NCBI RefSeq assembly: GCF_026212465.1
Contig: NC_080048.1
Coordinates: forward strand, 28,436,317-28,500,316
Origin: Amaranthus tricolor
Lineage: Eukaryota > Streptophyta > Magnoliopsida > Caryophyllales > Amaranthaceae
Reading direction: 5' to 3'
Length of the DNA stretch: 64,000 nt
Every line of letters starts with the position of its first letter. Position 1 is the stretch's first letter. The translations under genes were made by a program, and so were the position numbers. Shown piece after piece: positions 10,750-22,281 of the stretch. The notes beneath the pieces are model-generated. The model worked only from the letters and a program-made list of their open reading frames with translations, ran no database searches and was not told the origin of the DNA.

Positions 10750-13219
10750 AATTTGTGCTAAAAAAGATTATAAAAATTAAAGTCGAACACGGCAAGATAC
10801 ATAATAGAATAAGTGTATCTATTTTTATGAGGTATGTATATAAAATATATTTGAGATGAACATTCATGTCAATCTTGATTGTATCGTTTAATTGCATAAA
10901 ATATTATCACGTGCGTTATTATTTAAATCGTCTAATTGCAAGTTTTCATAAGAATTTTTTTATAATTTTTAGTTATATATAATTCTAAATATAAATAATT
11001 AAAATAACATATTAGAGTACGTATAAAGTCAAATATAGCTACTTAATAGATTGGAAATGGTACTACTTAAGATAGTCTGTGTGACTAATACTAAGTCCTA
11101 CCATTATTTGGAAGAATTTATTCGGTTTAAAAAAGTAATACACCCTCGAATTCTATTCAAATGTGTTATTTTATGTTGCACAGTTAAAGATGCACTTATT
11201 TAACTAATATCTCTAATTATACATAAAATAATTATGAAAGTTTATATTAATAAAATCTACAAACTAAGACGAATCAAATAACATACTATTTAGCTATTTT
11301 TTGACTTATATATAAACAATTAAATACAAATTAAAAATGATTGGTTGATAATGTCAAATAAATAAAACAATTAAATACAAATTAGAATTATAAAAGTTTT
11401 TATTAGTAAAATTTAGGTAAAATGAATTCTAGTCTATAAAGAGTGCAATTTAATAAACAATATTGTACTAAATGACTGTGTTTTTTTCTTCGAAAGGACT
11501 AAATGATTGGTTAGTCCCGATTACAAATGGAGAAAAAAAAAATCAAAATTAATGTGAGCAAACATAAAGTACATCAATAAATTTGAAGACGACAAAGGTG
11601 AGAGACTTACGTCTTATGGCGATATCAAAGTCTTGAGAGAATGATTTTGATTAGAGTGCAAATGTTATGTATATACAATGGCTAGGAGGCCTCTATTTAT
11701 AATAAAATTATTGTACTATTTCTCTTTTGATTTATTGTTTATTTCTTATAAATTAAATTTGTAAAAGAAATCTTTATAAATTATAACAAGTTCGTATTTA
11801 TTCACATATTAAAAATAAATTTGGGGTTAGGTTCAATAAATTTTAGCAAAACTTACCAAGAATAATTAAACTTTTTATTGATTTTCTTATAATAATTCCA
11901 ATTTTTAATTAATCATAAATAATTTATTTTTAGGGTTACTTACCCAAGATTATTATTGCTCAAATAATAATGACCAGTTTTTGCAGATAAATTGGTACCA
12001 AAAAAATGAAAAATAAAATCTAAAATCAAACATATTAAAAATTATTAAAAGTTAAAATTAAATAATAAACTTACTTGATTTTTTTTAAAAAAACTTTTTA
12101 AAATTATTTGATAATTTAATTGTGTATTTACTTTTCATAATTTTCATACCAAATAACTTGTTGTGTATGTAAGAGTTAAGTACCTAAGTTTTAAAATGTT
12201 AAGGTTTAATAAGGTAAATCTATCTCATACCCTCTATTCTTATGAATTTGATTCTTTTCATGTAGTCTAAATTTTTATTTGTATTCGGAATGTAGTGGTG
12301 ATAAAATAAAAATACTGAGATGTAGTGCAAGTGATAACATTAAGAAGACATAAATTATGTATGGTATCAAAATCCAAATTGAATCAAAATGGAAGTACTA
12401 TAATTGAATCAAAATCTAATTAGAATCGCTACATAAAGTATTACAATTTACAACTAATTTGTGACTTTGCGAAAAAATTTATAATATAATTATACAACAA
12501 ATAAAGAAAGAAAAATTAAAATTTAAAAATCTCGTACATTACTCTGTAATAATAAAAAATCTTATTTTTTGATAAATATATTCAAAGTAAACATATATTT
12601 CATTTGTTCTTCTAAGGTATTTTTAGGTGTTTACATTTTAATATCAATTCATGTGATCTATGTAGATACCGATATACGTGTGAGAATAAGAAATTATTTG
12701 GATACAATTATAGAAGCCTAATGGGGAGACAAAAGTCAATTGAAGAGTATTTTAAATAAATAAATAATATAAATGTAAGATTTTTATAAAGAATGAGATT
12801 TTTATTTTCAGTTACGGTAAATTTAAAATTTAGAATTTAAAATTTTTAAATAATCGATCTATGAGACATTTTCAAATAGTGAGATGACCTCAAAATAAGA
12901 AACTCATAAACTAAAAATTTTTTTATTATTAAATTACTTACCTTAAATATAAAACATGTCTCACGTTAGAACGTTTCATATAAAAATTTGTAATTTTAAA
13001 ATTAAAGTATGATTGAAACGTAGAGCACGAGATGCACGCTATCATATAGTTTTTGGATTGTAGATAAAGAAATTGATGGAATGAATCGAAAGGATGAGTG
13101 ATGATACAAGCAGCACCTCACAAATGGCAAGAAGGTCCCGATGCTTGATTTAGGACACGACGCTTCAAATTGGTACACCACATGGAGTAGTGTACACCTG
13201 TGTAGTTGATGAGTACTAC

Positions 13220-13354
13220 TGGTATTAAATGATGGTAATATAAATAATTTATATTATAAATTTTCATGATATATATTATGTTATTCTTATGATAATTAAA
13301 GTTTGATCATAAAAAGTGTTTTTATTCACAGTTTTCCATTACCATCTAATACCA
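13220..13354. repeat. imperfect inverted repeat, MITE-like
   Basis: TGGTATTAAATGATGGTAAT on the left faces ATTACCATCTAATACCA on the right, with AT-rich DNA between. A further related arm near 13460-13495 (CATTACCATTT...TTACCAAGCGGACC) suggests a larger decayed MITE. No target duplication identified. Confidence 0.4.
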
Positions 13355-13778
13355 CATGTTTAAATGATAATGCATTAGAATATTAGAACGATTTTTGTAA
13401 CGAAAATGATATTGTTGAAGAATATTTGATATTCCCATCAAAACTACACTAACTTTTCATTACCATTTTAAATATTACCAAGCGGACCGTCAGAGTTTTA
13501 TTTAACTTTAAAGTTAAATCTAATTCTATTTCATTCGACCAAGACCTCATGAACTCAATTGATTTTCTTGAAAATTGTCAATCTCTTTCTAATCCACTAT
13601 TTTAAGAACTAATTTTATATGTTAACCAATAAATTTTATAACATGACGTATTTTGAATATTTGATTGCAGTAAAAATAAATTTTTATTATTGAGTGATAT
13701 TAAATTGTTCTAAACTTTAAATTTGGATGCTCTAATAGCTAAAATAAAATAAAAGTTAAAATTTTTCATTTTCCGACA

Positions 13779-14205
13779 AAGGCTGATAAAGAGTCCTGAA
13801 ATAAATAGGCTAATTTGGAGCTAACTTACCACCGAAATTAGGCCCAGACAATGACTATAAGGATCTTCGTGCCAAGGGCTAACAAAGAGTCATGGAATGA
13901 AACGAATAGGCTAATTTGGGGCTAACTTGCCACCCAATTTTGGTCTTGACAATAACTATGAGGATTTTCGTGCCAAAGGCTAACAAATAGTCCGAAAATA
14001 AATAGGCTAATTTGGGGCTAACTTGCCACCCAAATTAGGTCCAGACAATAACTAAAAGGATCTTCGTGCCAAGGGCTGACAAAAAGTCCTGAAATGACGA
14101 ATAGGCTAATTTAGGGCTAACTTTCCACCCAAATTATATAGTTCTAGAAAATGACTATAAGGATCTTCGTACCAAGGGCTGACAAAGAGTCCTTAAATGA
14201 CGGCT
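13779..14205. repeat. about 97-bp tandem repeat, 4+ units
   Basis: Units sharing GATCTTCGTGCCAAGGGCT, GACAAAGAGTCC and GGCTAATTTGGGGCTAACTT start near 13781, 13877, 13978, 14074 and 14177 (spacing 96-103 bp). One further partial unit lies on the far side of the gag remnant at about 15190-15246, so the remnant appears to sit inside the array. Confidence 0.85.
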
Positions 14206-15219
14206 GTGAATTTGTTAGGATTTGACAACACACAAGGTTTTTCTTAACTTTCATTCATTCATTGATTCGCGATTTTCTCATTCTTTCATTACATAGAGTT
14301 TCACCTTGATGTTCAAAGGATTTCATTACATATTTAATTTCTTAACAAGGTATAATAGACTCTTATAATGGTCGATTCTAGCTTACCACTAGACTTCGAA
14401 GTACTTGTTAGTTGTATAGCATCAGTTTTGCTGGTAGTGATGCTGGACATTATCAAAGTATGAACACTATCCTTGATGGACCTATCACCTACCTAAAATT
14501 CGGTGTATCCACCAGATATGGCATTGATGAAACCTTCAGTGGCACTAGTCTTCTCTTTTCCTATCAGAATTCTGATCCCGCCCATGATTATTTTCCTTTG
14601 TTTGCGAGTTGAGGACTTTCTTAAGTTCTGGGCAATGAGTAAAGGTATGACCATGCTCCTTATGATTATCACACCACAAGTCCATGTTTCTTCTATTTAT
14701 TGAAGTACTCACTTAAGGAAGTGGTGGAAGTTCAGATCTAATGGGATAGAAAATGTTCTTTTGGTTCCTATTGAATAGAGGATTATAGCCCCATCCTTTA
14801 GCTCCTTTGACCATCCTACAGAGTAATTGTGATCAAACCTAGGTGGTTCTGGCATATATAGCTGACTCCATTCGAGAGTATCCAATGTATTCTTGTCGGT
14901 AAGGGTTTGCAGGTGGCTAAGATTGGGATTGTAGTTTATCATTTTTCTTCTTTTTAGCTTGAGAGTCTATAGGTGTGCAAATGTTTGAGGCTTGAACAAA
15001 CCTTTGAGCAATTTGCATTGCTTCAACATAGGAGGTAACTCCATTCTCGAACTTATGTGCTCTCAATCCATTGATGAGTGCAGGCACAGTTCCAGAGTCA
15101 CTTATGTATGTAATGTTCAAGACTTCACCGTGAAACCTCTTGATGTAACTAGAGACTAACTCTCCTTTCTTTTGAATCACTAACATGACTAAAAAAATCT
15201 TCGTGCCAAGGGCTGACAA
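14206..15219 (-). pseudogene. Ty3/gypsy gag remnant
   Basis: On the minus strand, 14917-15219 reads QKKGELVSSYIKRFHGEVL, ALINGLRAHKFENGVTSYVE and AMQIAQRFVQASNIC, the pattern of a gypsy capsid domain (KKGE..xYIKRF...ALINGL...). Further along, in other frames, are HKEHGHTFTHCPELKKVL and a short NAISGGYTEF piece resembling the gag-protease junction. Frames are broken by stops and shifts. The first codons of the gag frame come from the 97-bp repeat sequence, so the fragment is joined to that array. No LTRs, RT or integrase were seen with it. It differs from the chromovirus at 25.8-33.5 kb. Confidence 0.75.
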
Positions 15220-15246
15220 AGAGTCCTAAAATGACGAATAAGCTAA

Positions 15247-16760
15247 CTTTGAGCTACTTTACGCGCGAAAGTACCAAAAACGGTTAAAAACGCATAAAAT
15301 CGCAACTTAACACGTAATTTCTAGCATATGACTACGATTTTCAATTCTAACAACTTCAACGCAATATTATATACCAAATAGTGTTGTGTGCCAAGTTTCG
15401 TGCAAAACAAACCAAGTTTGAGCTACTTTACGCGCGAAAGAGCCAAAAACGGTTAAAAACGCATAAAATCGCAACTTAACACGTAATTTCTAGCATATGA
15501 CTATGATTTTCAATTCTAACCACTTCAACACAATAATATATACCAAATAGTGTTGTGTGCCAAGTTTCGTGCATAACAAACCAAGTTTGACCTACTTTAC
15601 GCGCGAAATTGACAAAAACGCTTAAAAACGCATAAAATCGCAACTTAACACGTAATTTCTAGCATATGACTATGATTTTCAATTATATCCATTTCAACAC
15701 AATAATATATACCAAAGAGTGTTGTGTGCCAAGTTTCGTGCAAATCTGATACAAATGTGGTTGTATGAAATGAAGATACCAAAGGAGCCCACACAAGGCT
15801 GCATACAGACCTTACGACACAGCAGCAAACTAGTGACCAGACCACCTTGCACGACACGTGGAGACTAAACCTATGCATCCAGGACCTAGGCTAAAGTGGA
15901 AATGGAATCTGGGTACTTGGATCTAGCTATCAAGGGCCTTAAACCATTCTAACAATCCCCGTGGACTCCTAGAAGCTGAGCTGAAGAAGGGCTGCACACA
16001 AGGCTGCATACAGACGTCACGACACAGCAGCAAACTAGTGACCAGACAACCGTGCACGACACGTGGAGACTAAACCTATGCATCCAGGACCTAGGCTAAA
16101 GTGGAAATGGAATCTCGGTACTTGGATCTAGCTATCAAGGTCCTTAAACCATTCTAACAATCCCCGTGGACTCCTAGAAGCTGAGCTGAAGGAGGGCTGC
16201 TCGACAGTTTGCGAGATCAGAATTGTCTAAGTGTTTGTGGTTGTTTCGTGTTCTTTTCATGATCATTTGTAGTTTTTGTCTGTGTCATTAATCAAAGCTT
16301 CCGCACAACATTAATCCTTGCATAACCAAGGCCTTAATCAGCCCCGGTTTCGCATCAAAACCAAGTTTGAGCTACTTTATGCGCAAAAGTGTTAAAAACG
16401 GTTAAAAACGCATAAAATCGCAACTTAACACGTAATTTCTAGCATATGACTATGATTTTCAAGTCTAACAACTTCAACACAATAATATATACCACATAGA
16501 GTTGTGTGCCAAGTTTCTTGCAAAACAAACCAAGTTTGAGCTACTTTACGCGCGAAAGTGCCAAAAACGGTTTAAAACGCATAAAATCGCAACTTAAGAC
16601 GTAATTTCTAGCATATGACTATGATTTTCAATTCTAACCACTTCAACACAATAATATATACCAAATAGTGTTGTGTGCCAAGTTTCGTGCATAACAAACC
16701 AAGTTTGACCTACTTTACGCGCGAAATTGACAAAAACGCTTAAAAACGCATAAAATTCTC
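15247..16760. repeat. 169-bp tandem repeat array in CACTA A
   Basis: The word GCTACTTTACGCGCGAAA (or close variants) recurs at 15253, 15422, 15591, 16371, 16540 and 16709; adjacent spacings are exactly 169 bp except where a foreign block (about 15746-16351) intervenes. Each unit also contains CGCAACTTAACACGTAATTT, TAGCATATGACTATGATTTT and CACAATAATATATACCAAAT. A degenerate unit recurs at about 18455-18570, and a homologous array lies in copy B at 44930-45535. Confidence 0.93.
15746..16351. other. about 605-bp unidentified insertion with an internal 205-bp duplication
   Basis: Breaks one 169-bp unit. Two head-to-tail copies of a 205-bp unit (from 15797 and 16002, both starting GGCTGCATACAGAC and ending near GCTGAGCTGAAG) are followed by about 150 bp of unrelated T-rich sequence. 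No long ORF, LTR pair, clean terminal repeats or target duplication were found, so its class is unknown. Confidence 0.6.
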
Positions 16761-16841
16761 CGGTGTGGGGTTTTCCTCTTCAGGGGTATTAGTAATGAGT
16801 TGGGGTACTACGGGGGTAATGGGCTCGGGTGTTGGCTCGAC

Positions 16842-18384
16842 CTAAGCGTTAGGATCCCCATGTTGACTTTCCTGATCCTCGACAATCAGGTTTGCCAAGT
16901 CAACAATGGGTGCTCCCATCTTTTGCAACACGGCGGCCAGCTTGGCGAGAACGTCCTTCGTAATCTCCGCTCGGAGGGTTGCTACTTCATCCCGCAGCGC
17001 CGTTCGGGATTTAGTAGCAACACACTCTTTGCCGAATGCTTTCTGTAACCCCACGCGGACGCCTCCTTTTCCGACTACCTGCCCACTGTGGTCTTTGCCT
17101 AAGACCATATGCAATGCGTCAACATTGCCTCTTGGGGTGAACTCCCCCGTAGCTTCTTTTTCCTTCCAGCCTATCTGTTCAAATAAAAAGTGACATATAT
17201 AGAAATTAGTATAAGTACATCAAAGCCAAACAATACAAAACAAATCAAGAATATACTTAATAATTTCAAAACTCACCACAGCATCAGCAACCTTCTTCGT
17301 TCCTGGATCATTAATGGTAAATTTACCACTTGCATCTCGGGAATGATGCCCGCAATACCAATCACGCACCCGATCTCCAGTAGGAGTATTCACGGATGCG
17401 GAGGTAGTCGTAGATGAGGGCATGGATGAACTTTGATTGGGGTATAAACTCGCATCCACCCACTCTTTTCGGACCTCATCGTACGTTTTCTGGCCCAAGC
17501 GATGGTAAAACTTCCTTTTGCTTGCAGAATCAGAAGCTTTACCACGCTTTTCCTAATTAATCAATAGAAATCGAATGTCATGTATTAGTTTAATGACTGA
17601 ATCAAAAGAAGTAAATTCAAATTGGTAAACTATAATATAATATGAAATACTTACAACTTCTATGGGAGTTGTTCTTTTGGCAACAAAGGCCTCCCAATCC
17701 CTCTTCGATATGTGACCCCATATTTCGTAGGGCATCTTCGAAGGTGATTGCTCTCCACCTTCGTTTCCCGTTTTGACCTTTTTGGTCGTACGGGCATGCC
17801 TCTTCGTAATCTAGCCAGTTACTAGCTTGGTTTTGAAATCTCTGAATCTTTCAGCAACAGCTGAAAGAAACACATTCTTCTTGTCCTCATCGCTTTTGAT
17901 GTGGAAATGATTCTACAAAAAAAATTTATATTTATTACTATCAATCAAATTAATTTTAAAATGAAACTAAATGAGTAAAAATAGTAAAGTTGCTTACCAC
18001 AGTATCATTCCATAGAGAGTTCTTCAACCCCTCTGGAACCTCGTTCCATGCGTGCAATATGGAAAGCTTGCGGATACATAGATCCACTTGTTTTCCATAT
18101 TGCCTACGCCATTTTCCGCAGGGTTGACCCAATGCATTGTATTCCAAATGCATGGGTTCAGTGACTTTGAGGTTTTTCGTAGGACCTCGCCCTTTTCTTT
18201 TCTTACTGGTAGTGGGAGCATCCATTGGTGTGGCGTCTTTAGTCTCAAAATCATTGTCAATCGGTGGAGCGTCTTCAGCCATACGCTTGTATCTCACAAT
18301 TTGGTCCTCTTCGCTGTCATAACTACGATGCTCATTATCCGAGGTCTCAATCTCGTGGACAATTTCGTCTCTGAATAGATGCAT
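16842..18384 (-). pseudogene. CACTA second gene (TnpA-like / plant Transposase_24 type), four exons
   Basis: Four exons join cleanly on the minus strand: 18384-17998 (donor GTAAGC), 17912-17655 (donor GTAAGT), 17552-17277 (donor GTGAGT) and 17174-16842, each later exon following a T-rich tract ending in AG. The product is about 418 residues. Exon 1 contains KKRKGRGPTKNLKV, LGQPCGKWRRQYGKQVD and EGLKNSLWNDTV; exon 2 MPYEIWGHISKRDWEAFVAK; exon 3 KTYDEVRKEWVDASLYPNQ; exon 4 an Ala/Leu-rich stretch (ALRDEVATLRAEITKDV) likely to form a coiled coil. This is the pattern of the second CACTA gene, thought to bind subterminal repeats and assist excision. One in-frame TAG (17811-17813) sits where GWITKRHA is expected. 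Otherwise it looks spliceable, so the inactivation is slight. Confidence 0.8.
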
Positions 18385-18588
18385 TGTATATCAGTACCTG
18401 AAAGAGTATGAGTAGAAATATATTAGAACACAAGCTAAGTAATATTAAGAATATGACTATGATTTACAATTCTAATACGTTCAACACAATAATATATAAC
18501 AAATAGTGTTATGTGCAAAGTTTCATGCAAAACAAACCAAGTGCCAAAAAAACGTTAAAAAGCTTTAAATTCATACCTTGTGAATCAC
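18385..18588. repeat. spacer between CACTA A genes with one degenerate 169-bp unit
   Basis: GACTATGATTTACAATTCTA, CAACACAATAATATATAACA and GTGCAAAGTTTCATGCAAAA match the 169-bp monomer of the main array. Its place between the two transposon genes shows that the monomer belongs to the element rather than to the host site. Confidence 0.7.
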
Positions 18589-18839
18589 TTAATTCAAATG
18601 TATTCCTTCCGTGTGATCTACACGCATATAACAAACATATACATCATCTACATCATCTTGATCCACTGATTTTGGATTGATAAAGCGAGGGGAGTCTTCA
18701 AAAGCTTCATATTCTTCCTCATCCTCAACATCACCTATACCAAGGATGCTTCTTTTTCCCGATACAACAATAGACCATTTTTTATCAGACGGGTCTACAA
18801 TGTAGAATACTTGCTTGGCTTGTGTGGCTATAGGCATGG

Positions 18840-19190
18840 CCACGGGGCGGGTTACCCGGAACCGAACCGGTCCCGAACCGCTTGGAACCGGATCCGAAAC
18901 CGGAACCGTTTGCGACAGGTTCCGAACCGCCCCGAACCGCGAAACCGTGAAACCGCCGGAAAAAAATTGCCGGAACCGTGAAACCGCCGGAAAAAACCGT
19001 CGTGAACTGGGTAAAAAAACCCGCGGTTTGGAACCGGAACCGGTCCAACGGTTCCATGGAACCGGTTCTTGAACCGGAACCGGAACCGGTCCGGTTGAAC
19101 CGGCTCAACGGTTCCATGGAACCGGTTCTGGAACCGGAACCGGAACCGGCCCACCGGTTCCATGGAACCGGTTCGCCAAAACTAGCCGTT
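18840..19190 (+). repeat. left subterminal GGAACCGG repeat array of the hAT element
   Basis: Many copies of GAACCGGAACCGG, with palindromic GGTTCCATGGAACCGG units at about 19050, 19111 and 19157. Much richer in GC than its surroundings. Such arms are where hAT transposases commonly bind. Open frames here on both strands are by-products of the repeat. Confidence 0.9.
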
Positions 19191-19300
19191 TGTTACCGTT
19201 TTATAGCCGTTGCACTTTACTCTATATATACTCATCACTTTCAATCATTTTCATTCACAACTCATCTCTTCTCCTACTCTCTCTACTTAATTCTTTAATT

Positions 19301-21717
19301 ATGCAATTATTATCAATCATGTCTTCATTTTTGAAAAAAGCCACAAAAAAAGTTACTAAAGTGGCAAAATCAACAAGATCACATGAACAACAAGGAGAAC
19401 AACAACAACAAAGACAAGCTCGTGGTAAACGAGTCAATTTCCAAACTATCGATTAGTTTTATAATAATATTCTTCAAATTAATTAAACTTTAAATTATTT
19501 ATTTATTTAATTATAGTTTTATAATTTTAAATTATTTATTTAGATGAAGATGAACCAGTAAGACAACCTTTTCCGGCAATGCCACCTCCTAGTGGTAGAG
19601 CTGTTTCACATGTGTGGTCGTATTTCACAAAAGAACCAACCGAGAATCCAGATATTTTCTTATGCACTTGTCAAATTTGTGAAAGTCAAGGAGTAAAGCC
19701 CTTAGTTTCATACAGTTTCACCAGAGGTAAATACTTTTTAAGTTTTTTATACATACATAATACATTCATACATTATATATTCATATTTTATAAACATTTA
19801 TTTATTGTGTTTTGTGAATACGTGTTAGGTGGTGGAACGGGATCTTTTAACAAACATTTGCCAAAGAAGCATGGAATCACAAAAGAAACTCATGCAGCAA
19901 GCGGCAGCGGGACCACAAGTGGAAGCCGACAGACACAATGGGACATTCCCAACACAGGTATGCCTTTTAGATACAATCGTAATGACATGATTGATGAATT
20001 TTCTAGGTATGTAACTTGTGATGAATTGCCTTTTAACCACGGTGAAAGTAGGGCATACGAGCGTCTCAATAGAAAAACTTTGCAACCACAATATAGAGCA
20101 ATCCCTAGGAGCACTCTTAAAAGACGCACAATTAAATTATACGAATCAATGCGCTATGAATTAGTTGAAATGTTTAAATCGTTTAATGGTAGGGTTAGCA
20201 TAACAACTGACATTTGGTCTGCTCCCCCACATTTAGAACCTTATATGTGTGTAACAGCACACTGGATAGATCGAAATTGGATTATGCAAAAAAGAATAAT
20301 TGCTTTTGAGAAAATGCCAGAAAGACATACCGGTGAAAACATAAAATATAGATTAGTAGAGATATGTAGAGAATGGAACTTATTAGATAAAATATTTTGT
20401 TGTTCAACTGATAATGCGACCGCGAACATTAAATGTATAGAACTTTTGTTTAACGAACCTGCCTTTAGTTTAATCCTTGGGGGTAGCTTATTACACATAC
20501 GTTGTTGTGCGCATATAATTAACTTATCTTGCCAAGCAGGCATAAAACAATTAAGTGATTTATTAGAACCAATTAGGGATATAGTGAAATGGCTTAGGAT
20601 CGGAAAGATAAAAAGACGATATAAACAATTATGTGACCAATACCAACTTAAAAAAGTGTATTGGTCATTAGATACTCCTACACGTTGGGGCTCAACCAAC
20701 GATTTATTAAGAAAGGCGATTGCTTATCGCCCAGTAATAACACAACTATATAGTGAGTGTACAGATAGTTTCATAGCTGATGACACTTGGGAATTAGCAA
20801 TAGGTGTACATAACATATTAGAAGCGTATGACCACGCGACTAAGATTTTTTCTTATGTTTATGAACCGAACGTTCACTTAGTAATAAGTGAATGTATTAC
20901 TATTTTTTATCATCTACTTAAACATACACATGAATATACTAACCCACAATTAAGGCCGATTCTTGCAGATATGATGGAAAAATGGAAATCATATTTTACC
21001 GATTTTCCTTATATTTATGGAATCGCAACCATTTTGGACCCACGTTTTAAAACTGAGGTCCTAACTAAAGTAATAGGATTTTATTATCACTCGTTAGATC
21101 GCCCGTCTTCTGATGTACAATATTATGTAGGAACATGTAAAAAATATTTAGCTGAACTCTATGATTTTTACGCTAGTGTATATAACCCGAAACGCGATAT
21201 GTCTAGGCGTGCTAGCGTTTCGGCTCGTCCCACTTTCTATAATTCAGTAATAGCTAACATAATGACTCAAGATGATAGTTTTGTAGGATCTTCTTCTTCC
21301 TCGACCACATATTTAGAACTAGATAGTTATCTTAAACACCACTTTGAAATAGACCCAAGTGTCTATAATATTTTGGAGTGGTGGAAAGAAAAATCTTTTA
21401 AATTTCCCATTTTATCGAGAATTGCAAAGGATATCCTTGCAATTCCCGCGTCAACTATTGCGTCGGAGTCTGCTTTTAGTGCAGGTAGAAGAGTTTTGGA
21501 CGAAAAGCGATCTCGTCTTGCTCCACATAGTATTCAAATATGTGTTTGCAAGAAAGATTGGGATCAAGCGGAGATTCGAACACAAGGACTAAGGAACAAT
21601 GATGATCAAGACGACGATGATGATCCATGGATGATGATGGATACAACTTCATCATCGTCAGGAGGAGAGTCAGCGGAAGCATCTAATCAACCACATGATG
21701 ATGACGAAGACGAATAG
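19301..21717 (+). CDS. hAT transposase (BED zinc finger, RNase H-like core, hATC)
   Basis: Best model has three exons: 19301-19424, 19544-19726 and 19829-21717, about 731 residues. The second intron (19727-19828, GTAAAT...TTAG) is 102 bp, so the frame stays open if it is retained, but splicing restores a proper BED finger (WSYF, CTCQIC, FNKHLPKKH). The first intron is inferred from GT/AG and phase; the start could be the ATG at 19301 or 19319. Counting from the ATG at 19579 with the intron unspliced, likely catalytic acids are Asp211 (TTDIWSAP), Asp278 (CSTDNATAN) and Glu630 (ASTIASESAFSAG), with LHIRCCAHIINL after the second Asp. The C-terminal dimerisation domain runs from LELDSYLKHHFE to RVLDEKRSRL, followed by an Asp-rich tail. 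No stop or frameshift was seen, unlike every other transposase here. It catalyses cut-and-paste transposition in the nucleus. Confidence 0.93.
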
Positions 21718-22281
21718 GATCAATCCGACAAGCGACAACGATGAATCAACACTCAACAACTATAAATAAAAGGTATGACAAAGAACTACGTGGGCTTTGA
21801 TTCCTTCGGGATACGTAGGCAGCTTAGTATTCATTTGGGTACTAGGTTCAAGTCCATTTTCTCCCTCTTTTTTTATTAATCATCTTTATCGACATTATCA
21901 TTGATTCGTTTCTTATTAATTTATTTTTTTCCATTCTTTTTAGTAAATATTTCAATAACGATGACAACTTGACATGCAATGAATTTCGCTAATAATCAAG
22001 TAATCATCAAAGGTACGTCCGCGATATTATAGTATTTTTTTATTATACAAAAATTTAAAGAAAAAATTAAAATGGAACCGATGGTCCGACCCGCCCGTCC
22101 CGTGAGTTGGAACCGCCGGAACCGCCTCATGAACCGCCAAGGAACCGTTTGGAACCGCCCGGAACCGGAACCGGAACCGGAACCGTTCGCGACAGGTTCC
22201 AAATGGAACCGGAACCGGGTGGAACCGGAACCGGATGGAACCGGAACGGAACCGGACCAACCCGGACCGTGGCCATGCCTA
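21718..22281 (+). repeat. hAT 3' flank and right subterminal GGAACCGG array
   Basis: About 350 bp of AT-rich 3' sequence, then from 22072 a GC-rich array of GGAACCG/GGAACCGGAACC words ending in the right TIR. The repeat words run in the same orientation as in the left arm (GGAACC on + in both) rather than inverted. Confidence 0.85.

Larger units (their letters stand above)
8741..13219. other. long AT-rich interval without a supported gene
   Basis: No exon series or known protein motif was found. A + strand frame at 8779-9132 includes a 29-codon stretch from 8903 (MKKRIYHQIASLLSLLSLIF) that looks like a signal anchor, preceded by a CT-rich leader-like sequence. It could be the 5' exon of a lost gene or chance. 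The rest is AT-rich with scattered simple repeats, including two near-identical 25-bp words at 10650 and 10723 and a small Stowaway-like MITE at 9571. Confidence 0.4.
18831..22281 (+). mobile_element. complete hAT transposon with perfect TIRs and 8-bp TSD
   Basis: A 3451-bp element with 15-bp perfect terminal inverted repeats (TAGGCATGGCCACGG at 18831; the reverse complement ends at 22281) and an exact 8-bp target duplication, TGTGGCTA, at 18823-18830 and 22282-22289. Removing the element and one duplication restores the DUF4216 frame of the host CACTA transposase across the junction. It encodes one full transposase. Both subterminal arms are GC-rich arrays of GGAACCGG-like words. Exact duplication, exact TIRs and an open transposase point to recent insertion and possible autonomy. 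Confidence 0.96.

Noticed and set aside
11100..11400. Possible Stowaway or Tourist MITE around AAAGTAATACACCCTCGAAT
   Set aside because: Some resemblance in word usage but no matching inverted terminus or TA/TAA duplication could be located.
18785..19298. Several overlapping frames on both strands rich in Pro-Glu-Pro-Val or Arg-Phe-Arg
   Set aside because: They are translations of the GGAACCGG subterminal array of the hAT element; a repeat with no stops is open in several frames.
20241..20699. 152-codon frame opposite the hAT transposase
   Set aside because: Antisense shadow of a well-supported coding sequence.
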